Assembly (NCBI GenBank): GCA_900318145.1 | Contig: ONJM01000007.1 | Coordinates: 1 to 64,000, forward strand | DNA: 64,000 nt | Origin: an uncultured Eubacteriales bacterium | GTDB taxonomy: Bacteria; Bacillota; Clostridia; Christensenellales; Aristaeellaceae | Direction: 5' to 3' | Shown: one piece after another, positions 8,846 to 17,748 of the stretch | How positions within the stretch are numbered: position 1 is the first letter of the stretch | How the letters are laid out: every line of letters starts with the position of its first letter | The notes under the pieces: model-generated | The model's input: the letters and a program-made list of their open reading frames with translations, nothing else | Database searches by the model: none | What the model was told of the DNA's origin: nothing | Program-made: the position numbers and the translations under genes

Positions 8846-10290
8846 TATCCCAGCCTCACTTTCGCTTTCAGATAGGGGCCGCCGTCGGCGACCTTGACCC
8901 ATTCCTTGTGGCCCTTGCCGCAGGCCCCGGCGCCGAAGACCTCCCGGTCCCGGGACACCATGGAAACGGAACCCAGCAGATCCGGCACATATCCGGTCAT
9001 GACCAGCGGAGAGACCACTTTTCCGGTCAGTTTTCCGTCGACAATTTCATAGCCCCGGTCGATAATGCACTGGATACCCCAATGTTTGGGGTCTTCCATT
9101 CCGGACTGCATGCCTTCCAGCAGATATCCCTTTTTAATGGAAGCGATCATATCCTCCAGGGTGTCGGTGCCGGAATCGAACATCGTGTTTGTCATGCGGG
9201 TATAGACCTTGTGAGAGAAGCTTTCCCGTTTGCCGTTGCCGGTGGGCTTTACGCCCAGCCGAAGCGCGCTCAGGGCGTCGCAGATGCCGGCGCGCAGGAT
9301 ACCGCGGTCGATCTCGGTCACATCCCCGGCAGGGGTACCTTCGTCGTCAAAGGCGTAGGAAGTGACATCCTCGGCGCACAGGGCACCCTCGTGCATGGTC
9401 ACCTTGTCGGAACCGACGCGTTTTCCGATATAATCCGCGCCCAGGGCACGGCCCTTGACGAACATATCCATTTCAACGCCGTGGCCGAAGGCTTCGTGAG
9501 CGATGAGGCCGGTAACCTCCGGCGCGGTGATCACGTCGTACTCCCCGGGAACGACGCGGTCCGCGGAAACAAGGTCCTTCGCGATCCGGAGCACTTCGGG
9601 AATCTTTTCCTCAATGGCTTCGAACAGTTCCGGGCCTTTCCGACCGGAGAAGGAGGTATAGGCCATGTCCGTGCGCTCCTGCCCGGCGACCAGAGCGGCG
9701 GCCATGCCGTCGCTGTAAACATAGGATTGGCGCAGGTCCTGCTTTTCCGTCAGGAACATCTTGCACACATGAGTGGAGGAGGCGCGTACCATGAAGTCAA
9801 TCATGTTCAGTCCTTCCGCCTTTCCCTGTTCCATCCCTTTTCCGGAAACGGAGGACATGGTTTCCACCAGGGCGGCGATATCCTCGTCCTGCGGAAGGCG
9901 GCCGGTTTCCATTTCCGTAAATACCGCACGCTCCTCATCCGGGAGAATTCCGGTTTCATAAGCCTCAACGCCGGCGGATTTCAGCAGGCGCAGCTGGGCG
10001 TCCAGTTCCCGGACGATGTTTTCGCATGTTTCAGCGGCCTTTTCGGGATCGAAGCCGGTGAAGGCGGATTCCGCGTACAGCCCGTCCCGGTATACACGGA
10101 TAACGGTGCCGCGCTCTGTGGACATGGTTTCCCGCGTAACGGACTTTGCCCGCTGCGAGATGGATACCGAGAAGCCCACGGAATCCGTGGAAAGAACGGA
10201 AACATAGTCATAATGCTTCCGCAGCAGGGAGACCAGCTCTTTCAGTCCCGGAGCGATCCGGGTGAGCCAGGAAGAAAACGGTGCGTTCAT
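8845..10290 (-). CDS. tldD: TldD metalloprotease
   Basis: 481 residues. HEAFGH at residues 265-270 is the HExxxH zinc site of TldD, followed by GVEMDMF and the SxKVTMHEGALCAED region typical of the family. The C-terminal part (GACGKGHKEWVKVADGGPYLKAKVRLG) also matches TldD. AAGGAG precedes the ATG. It is the catalytic half of the heterodimer with the overlapping downstream tldE gene. The small membrane protein gene lies 58 bases upstream on the same strand and probably shares a transcript. Cytoplasmic, no signal peptide. Confidence 0.92.
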   Translation of the reverse strand: MNAPFSSWLTRIAPGLKELVSLLRKHYDYVSVLSTDSVGFSVSISQRAKSVTRETMSTERGTVIRVYRDGLYAESAFTGFDPEKAAETCENIVRELDAQLRLLKSAGVEAYETGILPDEERAVFTEMETGRLPQDEDIAALVETMSSVSGKGMEQGKAEGLNMIDFMVRASSTHVCKMFLTEKQDLRQSYVYSDGMAAALVAGQERTDMAYTSFSGRKGPELFEAIEEKIPEVLRIAKDLVSADRVVPGEYDVITAPEVTGLIAHEAFGHGVEMDMFVKGRALGADYIGKRVGSDKVTMHEGALCAEDVTSYAFDDEGTPAGDVTEIDRGILRAGICDALSALRLGVKPTGNGKRESFSHKVYTRMTNTMFDSGTDTLEDMIASIKKGYLLEGMQSGMEDPKHWGIQCIIDRGYEIVDGKLTGKVVSPLVMTGYVPDLLGSVSMVSRDREVFGAGACGKGHKEWVKVADGGPYLKAKVRLG

Positions 10291-10348
10291 ACAGTATCTC
10301 CTTTACATTCATTTACAGCAGATTTCTATTATATTCAGATCCCGGAGG

Positions 10349-10759
10349 TCAGACAACCGTCGCGAGGAGAAGGCAGGCAGCGGCCAGCGCCAGATCCGCC
10401 AGCAGCACACAAGCGTTCTGCTCCTCCTGGTCCAGATCGTCAAAGGAAACGATCTCATCGTTGATATGATCCGCCATACTGCCGGCCAGGAACGGCGGAT
10501 CCTTCCGTTTCATGCGGGGAAGCTTCAGCTGAGGGATTTTCAGTCCGTCCAGCCGCAGCCATGCCAGGAACGTGAAAAGGACGAACAGCAGCCCCAGCCC
10601 CAGGGAAAGGTTGGAGAAGGAGGAAAAACCGGAATTGGCGGGCGCAAAGAAATGCACCAGCTGCGCAGCGAAAAGCGCGAGAATTCCGCGGGTAAAGATT
10701 TTATAAATCAGCGGGCGGATCATTTCCCGGCTGAATAGTTTCCGGATCCGTCGTATCAA
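10349..10759 (-). CDS. Small membrane protein of unknown function
   Basis: About 136 residues from a TTG start with AAAGGTG 9 bases upstream; the ATG at codon 13 is an alternative but lacks a ribosome site. I do not recognise the family. Visible features: a basic N-terminus (RRIRKLFSREMIR), a hydrophobic segment at about 25-40, a second at about 50-66, a polar stretch with LKLPRMKRKDPP, an acidic segment (INDEIVSFDDLDQEE) and a final hydrophobic helix (ADLALAAACLLLATVV). It is therefore probably an inner-membrane protein with three spans. Position upstream of tldD suggests cotranscription, not necessarily shared function. Confidence 0.6.
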   Translation of the reverse strand: MIRRIRKLFSREMIRPLIYKIFTRGILALFAAQLVHFFAPANSGFSSFSNLSLGLGLLFVLFTFLAWLRLDGLKIPQLKLPRMKRKDPPFLAGSMADHINDEIVSFDDLDQEEQNACVLLADLALAAACLLLATVV

Positions 10760-10787
10760 AGGAAATCACACCTTTCGGAATGTCCGT

Positions 10788-10817
10788 ATTGTATCATGGA
10801 CACAGTGCTCTGTTCAA
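10788..10817 (-). promoter_or_regulatory. Promoter of the membrane protein-tldD-tldE operon
   Basis: On the minus strand TTGAAC (10817-10812) and TACAAT (10793-10788) are separated by 18 bases, about 30 bases before the TTG start. Fits a housekeeping promoter. Confidence 0.55.
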
Positions 10818-10969
10818 GGCGGCAGCCGGAATACAAAAAACATAAGGAATACACAACGGAATAAATGTTGGACTTGTGCGAAACAGGAAATTTTGCTACC
10901 ATATCATATACAGATTCAAGAGGCGGACAGCCTGTTGAAAATAAAAGAATACCGAAAGGAACGACCAAC

Positions 10970-12886
10970 ATGAAGAAATTGCTGTCCCTTGTTCTGGCAC
11001 TGGTAATGGTTCTGAGCGTGGCGTCCATCGCTTCCGCTGCCGAACTGACCGAGCTGAACACCTACGAAACACAGGCCCGTGAGCTGGAGACCTGGAATAT
11101 CCATTATTCCCAGGCCGCGGCTGACCTGAACGTACTGTGCAACCTGATCGACGGTCTGCTGACCAACGACAACCACGGCAACCTGAAGCTGAACGCCGCG
11201 AAGAGCTATGAGAGCCCCGACGGCGGCAAGACCTGGGTTTTCACCCTGAACGAAGGCATGACCTGGTTCAACAAGGAAGGCGAGGTTCAGGCTGATGTGA
11301 AGGCTTCTGACTGGGCGACCGGCCTGGAGTGGGTTCTGAACTACGCGAAGAACGATTCCTACAACGTTTCCATGCCCGCAGAAATGATTGCCGGCGCGAA
11401 CGACTACTATGAATACACCAAGGGCCTGGCGGAAGCCGGTGACGTGGAAGCCGTGAAGGCACTGGATGCCGGTGAAGGCTCCAAGTTCGCCGAAATGGTC
11501 GGCATTGTCTGCGACGACGCAGCCGGCACCATCACCTATACGCTGGTGGATTCACTGCCCTACTTCCCCTCTGTGGCCACCTACAACTGCCTGTATCCGC
11601 TGTCTGCCGACATGATCGAGGAGATCGGCGTGGACGGCTACCGTGACATCACCTGGGAAGATATGTGGTACAGCGGCGCTTATGTCGTGTCTTACTACGA
11701 ATATCAGAACCAGAAGGTGCTGACCAAGAGCCCTAACTACTGGAACGACGCCAACTGCAAGCGCTTTGACAAGGTTACCGTCAAAATGGTGGAATCCGCC
11801 GCAACCGCTTATCAGCTGTTCAAGGAAGGCCAGCTGGACCATATCTCCCCCGAACAGGCGACCGTGCAGGCCATCTATGAAGGAACCGCCGACGCCGAAT
11901 ACAAGGCCAACCTGGTTGAATCCCGCCCGACCAAGTACTCCTACCAGATCCACCTGGTATACGCCAAGAATCTGGAAGACGGCGAGACCCCGGACGTCAA
12001 CTGGAATACCGCTGTCGCGAATGAAAACTTCCGGAAGAGCCTGTATTACGGCCTGAACCTGACGAACTATTTCGCCCGGACGAACGCGATCAACCCCCTG
12101 AGCTGCCAGAACTACTGCTACACCGGAAACGGCGTGGCCTTCACCTCCGACGGTACGGACTATACCGTGCTGGTACGCAAGGAACTGGGTCTGGATTACG
12201 ACTATGAGAATTATGTCCGTTACGACGCGGAAAAGGCTGCCGAATACAAGAAGGCTGCCATGGAAGAACTGAGCGCCAAGGGCGTAACCTTCCCCGTTGA
12301 GATGGAATACTACATCTCCGGCGCTTCCACCACCGCGGCCGATACCGCTAAGGTTCTGGAGAACATCATCCGCGAATGCTTGGGCGATGACTACATCAAG
12401 CTGGTCACCAAGACCTACAGCAACCTGACCAACGAAGTTCGGAAACCCCGCAAAGCTTCCTTCTATATCAACGGCTGGGGCGCTGACTTCGCTGACCCGA
12501 TCAACTTCCTGGGCCAGGAAACCTATAACGATCCGCAGGCTTATTACGCCAACAACTACAGCATCTGCAACGAAAACAACGATCCGGATCTGATTGCCGC
12601 CTATCAGGAATTCACCGATCTGGTTGTTACCGCCAAGGCCATCACCGATGACATGGATGCCCGCTACGCTGCTTTCGCCAAAGCCGAAGCATGCATGCTG
12701 AACCATGCGCTGGTTATCCCCTGCAGCTACGAAGTTGCCTGGGAACTGACCAAGGTTAACAACTACTCCAAGGTATACAGCATGTACGGCATGCAGGCTT
12801 ACCGCTATGTGGATTGGGAGACCAACGATGTTCCCTATACCACCGAAGAGATGAACGCCTTTGCAGCCGCCTACGCCGCTGAATAA
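10970..12886 (+). CDS. Oligopeptide ABC importer 1, substrate-binding protein (SBP family 5)
   Basis: 638 residues starting MKKLLSLVLALVMVLS, with GAAAGGA upstream; the longer frame from 10865 adds unlikely residues before the signal peptide. The signal peptide ends in SIASA-AEL and contains no Cys, so it is a signal peptidase I substrate and not a lipoprotein. Family-5 traits are seen: GKTWVFTLNEGMTWFNKEGEVQADVKASDW and later a WGADFADP segment. It would bind peptides (or nickel/sugar chelates) outside the membrane and deliver them to the permeases encoded downstream. Two hairpins separate it from the permease genes, which would make this protein more abundant. Only weak promoter-like boxes are visible upstream (TTGTGC at 10874, TACCAT at 10897). 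Confidence 0.88.
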   Translation: MKKLLSLVLALVMVLSVASIASAAELTELNTYETQARELETWNIHYSQAAADLNVLCNLIDGLLTNDNHGNLKLNAAKSYESPDGGKTWVFTLNEGMTWFNKEGEVQADVKASDWATGLEWVLNYAKNDSYNVSMPAEMIAGANDYYEYTKGLAEAGDVEAVKALDAGEGSKFAEMVGIVCDDAAGTITYTLVDSLPYFPSVATYNCLYPLSADMIEEIGVDGYRDITWEDMWYSGAYVVSYYEYQNQKVLTKSPNYWNDANCKRFDKVTVKMVESAATAYQLFKEGQLDHISPEQATVQAIYEGTADAEYKANLVESRPTKYSYQIHLVYAKNLEDGETPDVNWNTAVANENFRKSLYYGLNLTNYFARTNAINPLSCQNYCYTGNGVAFTSDGTDYTVLVRKELGLDYDYENYVRYDAEKAAEYKKAAMEELSAKGVTFPVEMEYYISGASTTAADTAKVLENIIRECLGDDYIKLVTKTYSNLTNEVRKPRKASFYINGWGADFADPINFLGQETYNDPQAYYANNYSICNENNDPDLIAAYQEFTDLVVTAKAITDDMDARYAAFAKAEACMLNHALVIPCSYEVAWELTKVNNYSKVYSMYGMQAYRYVDWETNDVPYTTEEMNAFAAAYAAE

Positions 12887-12914
12887 TTCCGGCTGTACTG
12901 AATCAGTCTGTTCC

Positions 12915-12948
12915 GGGGGCAGCCTCTTTCTCGGGGCTGCCCCTTTCT
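12915..12948 (+). terminator. Attenuating hairpin after binding-protein gene 1
   Basis: Stem ggggcagcc/ggctgcccc is followed by tttctctt. It lies 30 bases after the stop codon and likely lowers readthrough into the permease genes. Confidence 0.65.
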
Positions 12949-12973
12949 CTTCACATTCCCCTGACGGAGCTGT

Positions 12974-13004
12974 GTTTCAGCATCCGCGCCGCGGATGCTG
13001 AAAC
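12974..13004 (+). terminator. Second hairpin before permease gene 1
   Basis: A perfect 14-bp stem (gtttcagcatccgc with its complement, 3-base loop) 50 bases before the permease start. A short T run (gggttttt) follows 11 bases later. It may be an attenuator or an RNA-processing/stability element that protects the downstream mRNA. Confidence 0.55.
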
Positions 13005-13053
13005 GTTGTTCCGGGTTTTTCGCCCCCAAAACAAGAAAAAGGAGGTTGACCGG

Positions 13054-14247
13054 ATGGTAAAATACATTCTGAAACGCCTGTTTCAGTCTCTTCTGACAAT
13101 CCTGCTGGTTGTCTGTATTGTATTTTTCCTGATGCGCCTGATGCCGACGGACTACTTTTTCACGGAAGATGAACTGATGAAGTTCACGGATCAGCAGAAA
13201 TACGCCAAGCTGGAGCGTATGGGAGTTATGAATATCTGCTCCACCTGCCATGGCAGCGGATTGCTTGAGTCGGGCGAACATTGCCCGGACTGCATGAAGT
13301 ATTCCTCCAATCCGAGGCAGGGCACCGGATATGTGGACCGTTCCATTCTTGCCCAGTTAGGTGATTTCTTCTACAATACTTTCGAAATGCGCGTTTATAA
13401 CGCCAAGGGAAAAGAGATCAAAACGATCGAGCCTGTCAACTTCTGGACTTACCTGCAGGGCGGCTCCTCCGCTTTCGAAGGGAAACTCAAGGACGGCTAT
13501 ACAGTCCGCCTGGCGTTCAATCTCGGCAAAAGCATCCGTCTGGAAAAAGGACAGTATGTTACGGATGTCATTGCGGGAAAAATGAGCGTATCCATGTCGA
13601 TCGGACTGGTTTCACTTGCCATTTCACTGGTATTGGGCGTCGTATTCGGCGTGCTGCAGGCCCGCCAGAAGGACGGACTTTTTGATCATATCGGTACAGG
13701 CTTTACGGTACTAGTAAACGCTGTTCCGCATCTGGTTATCTATACATTGATTATGATCGGCGGTGCGTCCATTTTCGGCCTTCCCATGCGGTATGACGCA
13801 ACAGCGGACAATCCGGGATTAACAAAAGTTCTGCCAGTGATCTGCCTGAGTATCGGATCTATTGCAGGCTATATGCTGTGGACCCGCCGTTACATGGTGG
13901 ATGAACTGAACAAGGATTATATCCGGCTTGCAAAACTCAAAGGCCTGAGCGACCGGAAGGTGATGTTCCGGCACGTGCTGAAAAACGCGTTTGTACCGCT
14001 GGCGCAGTATCTGCCTTACTCCGTGCTGCTGACTGTGGGAGGATCGCTGCTGGTGGAACGCTTCTTTGCCGTGCCCGGAATGGGACCTGAACTGACCAAT
14101 GCCATCAGCCGGTATGATGTAAATCTGGTACAGGGAATCGTCCTGCTTTACGCGACCATGGGCATTCTCGGCGTGTTCCTGGGGGACCTGCTGATGACAC
14201 TGATCGATCCGCGGATCAAACTGACCGGAAAGGGGGATGTCCGCTGA
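13054..14247 (+). CDS. Oligopeptide ABC importer 1, OppB-like permease with CxxC-CxxC outer loop
   Basis: 397 residues from the ATG preceded by AAGGAGG. MVKYILKRLFQSLLTILLVV is the standard OppB opening helix. The C-terminal two thirds contain the five remaining membrane helices and the cytoplasmic coupling loop (RLAKLKGLSDRKVMFRHVLKNAF). Unusually, the first outer loop (about 30-180) is long and holds Cys62, Cys65, Cys77 and Cys80 in CSTCHGSG and HCPDC, a DnaJ-like zinc-knuckle spacing. The paralogous permease of importer 2 (319 residues) lacks this. The stop overlaps the next start (TGATG), so translation is coupled with the OppC-like partner. Confidence 0.88.
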   Translation: MVKYILKRLFQSLLTILLVVCIVFFLMRLMPTDYFFTEDELMKFTDQQKYAKLERMGVMNICSTCHGSGLLESGEHCPDCMKYSSNPRQGTGYVDRSILAQLGDFFYNTFEMRVYNAKGKEIKTIEPVNFWTYLQGGSSAFEGKLKDGYTVRLAFNLGKSIRLEKGQYVTDVIAGKMSVSMSIGLVSLAISLVLGVVFGVLQARQKDGLFDHIGTGFTVLVNAVPHLVIYTLIMIGGASIFGLPMRYDATADNPGLTKVLPVICLSIGSIAGYMLWTRRYMVDELNKDYIRLAKLKGLSDRKVMFRHVLKNAFVPLAQYLPYSVLLTVGGSLLVERFFAVPGMGPELTNAISRYDVNLVQGIVLLYATMGILGVFLGDLLMTLIDPRIKLTGKGDVR

Positions 14248-15296
14248 TGAAAAAGGAAGTCAAAAAAAGCGTCCAGGAACTTGAAAGTCCGGTGGTAGAC
14301 CTGAAGGTGAAACCCGGCGACGTTGATACAGAACCCGACCTTGAACGGCCGATGGGCCGGAAATACCCGCAGGCCCGCAGCATCATGCCGGAAAAACAGC
14401 TGTTCGAGTTTGCGGAATACAAACCTCAGGACGCGGAAAGAATCGGATACTCCAATTATTCCTACTGGAAAAGCGTATGGGCCAATTTCCTGAAGAAAAA
14501 ATCGGCAGTTGTTATGGCCTGTGTGTTTGTGCTGCTGTTCATTTTTACATTTGTTGCAAGCGCTATCGGGAAATATGATATCCATATGGCTCCGGATCCG
14601 ACAAACCGCGCATTCATTTTTCCCAACGGTGAATTCTGGTTCGGCACCAACAGCATTGGCCAGGATTACTGGGCGCAGGTCTGGTACGCAACCCGGGCGT
14701 CCATTCTGCTGGCAGTAACGGTTTCTGTCTGTCAGGTTGCCCTGGGCGTGATTATCGGCCTGGTCTGGGGTTATGTGCGGAAGCTGGACCGGTTTTTTAC
14801 GGAACTGTACAACCTGATTGACAATATCCCCACGATTATCTATATGACCCTGATTGCCCTGATGGTCGGAAAATCCATGCTGACCATGGGGATCGCCATG
14901 GTGGGCTTCGGCTGGCTGGCCACAGCGCGGAATGTCCGGAACCTGGTGTTCATGTACCGGGACCGTGAATACAACCTGGCTTCCCGCTGCCTGGGCACCA
15001 AGCTGCACCGGATCCTGTTCCGGAATATCTTCCCGTACCTGGTGAGCGTGATTATTCTCCGGCTGGCGCTTGCCATTCCCGGAACCATCGCATATGAAAC
15101 AACGCTGACATATCTTGGACTGATGGATATTATGGTTCCTTCCCTCGGAAACCTGCTTGCCGCGGCCAGGGCTATTTTCCCGCGGGCTGCCTATACGCTT
15201 TGGTTCCCGGCAACCATCGTATCTGTCATCACCATTACATTCTATCTGGTGGGGAACGCCTTCTCCGATGCCTGCGATCCCCGGAACCATGTGTAA
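14247..15296 (+). CDS. Oligopeptide ABC importer 1, OppC-like permease
   Basis: 349 residues. After an 85-residue cytoplasmic N-terminus rich in charged residues, the first membrane helix starts near SAVVMACVFVLLF. The outer loop leads to FGTNSIGQDYWAQVWYATRAS, the OppC counterpart of the usual LGTDxxGRD motif. Five further helices and the coupling sequence NLASRCLGTKLHRILFRNIFP follow. It forms the membrane channel with the preceding permease, and its size is within the family range. It overlaps the preceding stop codon by one base and is followed 15 bases later by the double ATPase gene. Confidence 0.9.
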   Translation: MKKEVKKSVQELESPVVDLKVKPGDVDTEPDLERPMGRKYPQARSIMPEKQLFEFAEYKPQDAERIGYSNYSYWKSVWANFLKKKSAVVMACVFVLLFIFTFVASAIGKYDIHMAPDPTNRAFIFPNGEFWFGTNSIGQDYWAQVWYATRASILLAVTVSVCQVALGVIIGLVWGYVRKLDRFFTELYNLIDNIPTIIYMTLIALMVGKSMLTMGIAMVGFGWLATARNVRNLVFMYRDREYNLASRCLGTKLHRILFRNIFPYLVSVIILRLALAIPGTIAYETTLTYLGLMDIMVPSLGNLLAAARAIFPRAAYTLWFPATIVSVITITFYLVGNAFSDACDPRNHV

Positions 15297-15311
15297 AGGA
15301 GGCGCTGAAAA

Positions 15312-17411
15312 ATGAGTGACAGAACAGCTGAAGCCATCAGCGCCGGCATGAGCGCACAGATTGAAGAAATGAGGAAGAATGTGGATTTTGAAGCCAAAGC
15401 CCGCAAGATTCTTTCTCAGAAACCGCTGCTGTCCGCCCGGAATGTGGTGGTAACTTTTTCCCTGCGGGGCAACAAACTGACGGCAATCCGCCGTACTTCC
15501 CTGGACCTGTATGAAGGGGAGACGCTGGCCATCGTGGGCGAATCCGGATCCGGCAAGAGTGTATTTACAAAATGCTTTGTGGGTATGCTGGACAAGAACG
15601 GATCCATTACGAGCGGATCCATTATGTATGAAGGCCAGGATCTGACACAGCTGAATGAGAAGGGCTGGCTGAATATCCGCGGAAAAAAAATCGCCATGGT
15701 GACCCAGGACCCCATGACCAGCCTGAATCCCCTGAAAACCATCGGCAAACAGATTCAGGAAAGTGTGGAGCTGCACCGGGGCATGAAAGGAAAGGAAGCG
15801 CGGGAGGAGGTATACCGCATCCTGGAAGCTGTCGGCATTCCGGATCCGAAGCGCCGCTACCGGCAGTACCCCCATGAATTCTCCGGCGGAATGCGGCAGC
15901 GCGTGGTAATCGCGATTGCCGTTGCCTGCCGCCCGCAGATCCTGATCTGCGACGAACCGACCACCGCTCTGGACGTGACGATCCAGGCGCAGATCCTGGA
16001 CCTGATCCGCCGGCTGCAGAAAGAGCAGAACATGTCCATCATCTACATCACCCATGACCTGGGCGTAGTGGCCAACGTGGCGGACCGGGTGGCGGTGATG
16101 TACGCCGGCCAGATTATTGAGATCGGCATGGCAAACGAAGTTTTCTTCCATCCCCTGCATCCCTATACCTGCGCGCTGCTTTCCGCACTGCCCCAGCTGG
16201 GCGTGAAGGGTGAAAAACTGCCGGCCATCGACGGTACCCCTCCGAACCTGTTCAACAAAATCGAAGGGGACGCCTTTGCGCCGCGGAACCGGAGAGCCCT
16301 GAACATCGACTTCCTGGAAGAACCGCCGAGCTATGAAGCGACTGCGACACATATGGTAAAATCCTGGCTGCAGGATCCGCGCGCGCCGAAAGTGGAGCTG
16401 CCCACGGCCATTCAGCGGCTGGCGGAAAAAACAGAAAACAAGGGAACGGATCCAAACGCGAAACACCCGCACATGGATCCGAACCGGGAAACGCTGATAG
16501 AAGTGAAGGACCTGCAGGTGACCTTCGGTTCCGGCCGTAAAAAGTTTGTGGCCGTGGACCACGTGAACTTCGAGATCTACAAAGGTGAAACTTTCGCGCT
16601 GGTAGGCGAGAGCGGCAGCGGGAAGACGACCATCGGCCGGGCGATCGTCCGGATCAATCCGGTTACGAACGGAGAGGTGTTTTTCAGGGGAGAAAAGGTC
16701 AGCGGGAAGATCAGCAAGGAGATGGACGAAAAGGTCATCCGCTCCATGCAGATGATTTTCCAGGATCCCATGGCATCCCTGAACGAGCGGGCCAAGGTGG
16801 ACTACATCGTATCTGAGGGTCTGATCAATTATCACCTGTACAAGGACGAGCACGAACGGCAGGACAAGGTGCAGAAAGCCCTGAGTGAAGTGGGCCTGCT
16901 GCCGGAATTCTCCAGCCGGTTCCCCCATGAATTTTCCGGCGGACAGCGGCAGCGCATCGGCATCGCCCGGTCCCTGATCATGGAGCCCCAGTTCATTGTG
17001 GCGGACGAACCGATTTCCGCCCTGGACGTTTCGATCCGGGCGCAGGTGCTGAACCTGCTGAATGATCTGAAGAAGAGCCGGGGACTGACCTATCTGTTTA
17101 TCGCCCATGACCTGAGCGTGGTCCGCTTCATTTCGGACCGCATCGCCGTGATCCATAAAGGCCGGATTGTGGAACTGGCGGAAGCGGAGGAGCTTTTCTT
17201 CCATCCGCTGCATCCCTACACGAAGGCGCTGCTGAGCGCGGTGCCCAATCCGAACCCTTACGTGGAACGGAACAAGAAGCTGCTGGTTTACGATCCCTCG
17301 GTGCATCACTACGAAAACGACGCGCCGGTATGGACGGAAATCCTTCCGGACCATTTCGTCTACGGAAACGAACCGGAGCTGGACGGATACCGGAAAGAAT
17401 TGAATCTGTAA
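15312..17411 (+). CDS. Oligopeptide ABC importer 1, fused OppD-OppF ATPase
   Basis: 699 residues with two complete ATPase domains. Domain 1 (about 38-330) has GESGSGKS, the Q-loop [14 protein letters not shown] and [12 protein letters not shown], and ends with an oligopeptide-transporter C-terminal segment. Domain 2 (about 390-690) has [28 protein letters not shown] and [12 protein letters not shown]. The linker around 370-390 is polar. Both nucleotide-binding domains of the importer are therefore on one chain, a known alternative arrangement to separate OppD and OppF. AAAGGAGG precedes the start. The gene ends at a strong terminator. Its domains are the normal-sized comparison for the enlarged ATPases of importer 2. 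Confidence 0.93.
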   Translation: MSDRTAEAISAGMSAQIEEMRKNVDFEAKARKILSQKPLLSARNVVVTFSLRGNKLTAIRRTSLDLYEGETLAIVGESGSGKSVFTKCFVGMLDKNGSITSGSIMYEGQDLTQLNEKGWLNIRGKKIAMVTQDPMTSLNPLKTIGKQIQESVELHRGMKGKEAREEVYRILEAVGIPDPKRRYRQYPHEFSGGMRQRVVIAIAVACRPQILICDEPTTALDVTIQAQILDLIRRLQKEQNMSIIYITHDLGVVANVADRVAVMYAGQIIEIGMANEVFFHPLHPYTCALLSALPQLGVKGEKLPAIDGTPPNLFNKIEGDAFAPRNRRALNIDFLEEPPSYEATATHMVKSWLQDPRAPKVELPTAIQRLAEKTENKGTDPNAKHPHMDPNRETLIEVKDLQVTFGSGRKKFVAVDHVNFEIYKGETFALVGESGSGKTTIGRAIVRINPVTNGEVFFRGEKVSGKISKEMDEKVIRSMQMIFQDPMASLNERAKVDYIVSEGLINYHLYKDEHERQDKVQKALSEVGLLPEFSSRFPHEFSGGQRQRIGIARSLIMEPQFIVADEPISALDVSIRAQVLNLLNDLKKSRGLTYLFIAHDLSVVRFISDRIAVIHKGRIVELAEAEELFFHPLHPYTKALLSAVPNPNPYVERNKKLLVYDPSVHHYENDAPVWTEILPDHFVYGNEPELDGYRKELNL

Positions 17412-17423
17412 TTGCCTTTCCCC

Positions 17424-17454
17424 AGGGCTGCCGCGGAAGCGGCAGCCCTTTTTT
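17424..17454 (+). terminator. Terminator of importer 1 operon
   Basis: Stem agggctgccgc/gcggcagccct with a GGAA tetraloop and a run of six T: a textbook intrinsic terminator. Confidence 0.9.
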
Positions 17455-17748
17455 CACAACGCTTTCAGGAACTGCGGATGAGTCAGCGGGAGAAAGATCA
17501 AAGCAGCAGGAAGACCGGGCAGAAAGGGACAGTGAATGTATTTCTGATGTTTTTTGCATTTTTTGGATCAGGGAATGCCATTTTTTCCGGAAATGTTTGC
17601 AATTTTACGAACATTATGATAAACTCTTCAAGTCCTTTTTGAAAAAGAGGGAATATCCGGTTCAGAACCTTGTATTTGAGTTCCTTTTCCAAAGACGTTA
17701 TTATTCGGGGGAAACCCGTATAATAAAATTAAAAGGAGGAGTCCCAAC
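17455..17748 (+). promoter_or_regulatory. Upstream region of importer 2 with a probable -10 box
   Basis: AT-rich, no credible coding sequence. TATAAT at 17719-17724 lies directly before the ribosome site (AAAAGGAGGA) of the next gene. The matching -35 region is poor, and a small inverted repeat (cggggg-aaa-cccg) overlaps the spacer, which hints at an operator or activator dependence. A second promoter-like TATGAT is at about 17615-17620. The transcription start is unresolved. Confidence 0.4.

Noticed and set aside
7550-10290. TldD/TldE as part of a ribosomal peptide (microcin-like) gene cluster
   Set aside because: No precursor peptide, modification enzyme or dedicated exporter next to the pair; the MATE gene is convergent behind a terminator.
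14148-17354. A 1068-codon open frame on the minus strand opposite the importer 1 permease and ATPase genes
   Set aside because: It lies antisense to well-recognised ABC genes, has His/Gln/Arg-rich composition with no domain and no ribosome site; GC-rich codon use leaves the opposite strand open.
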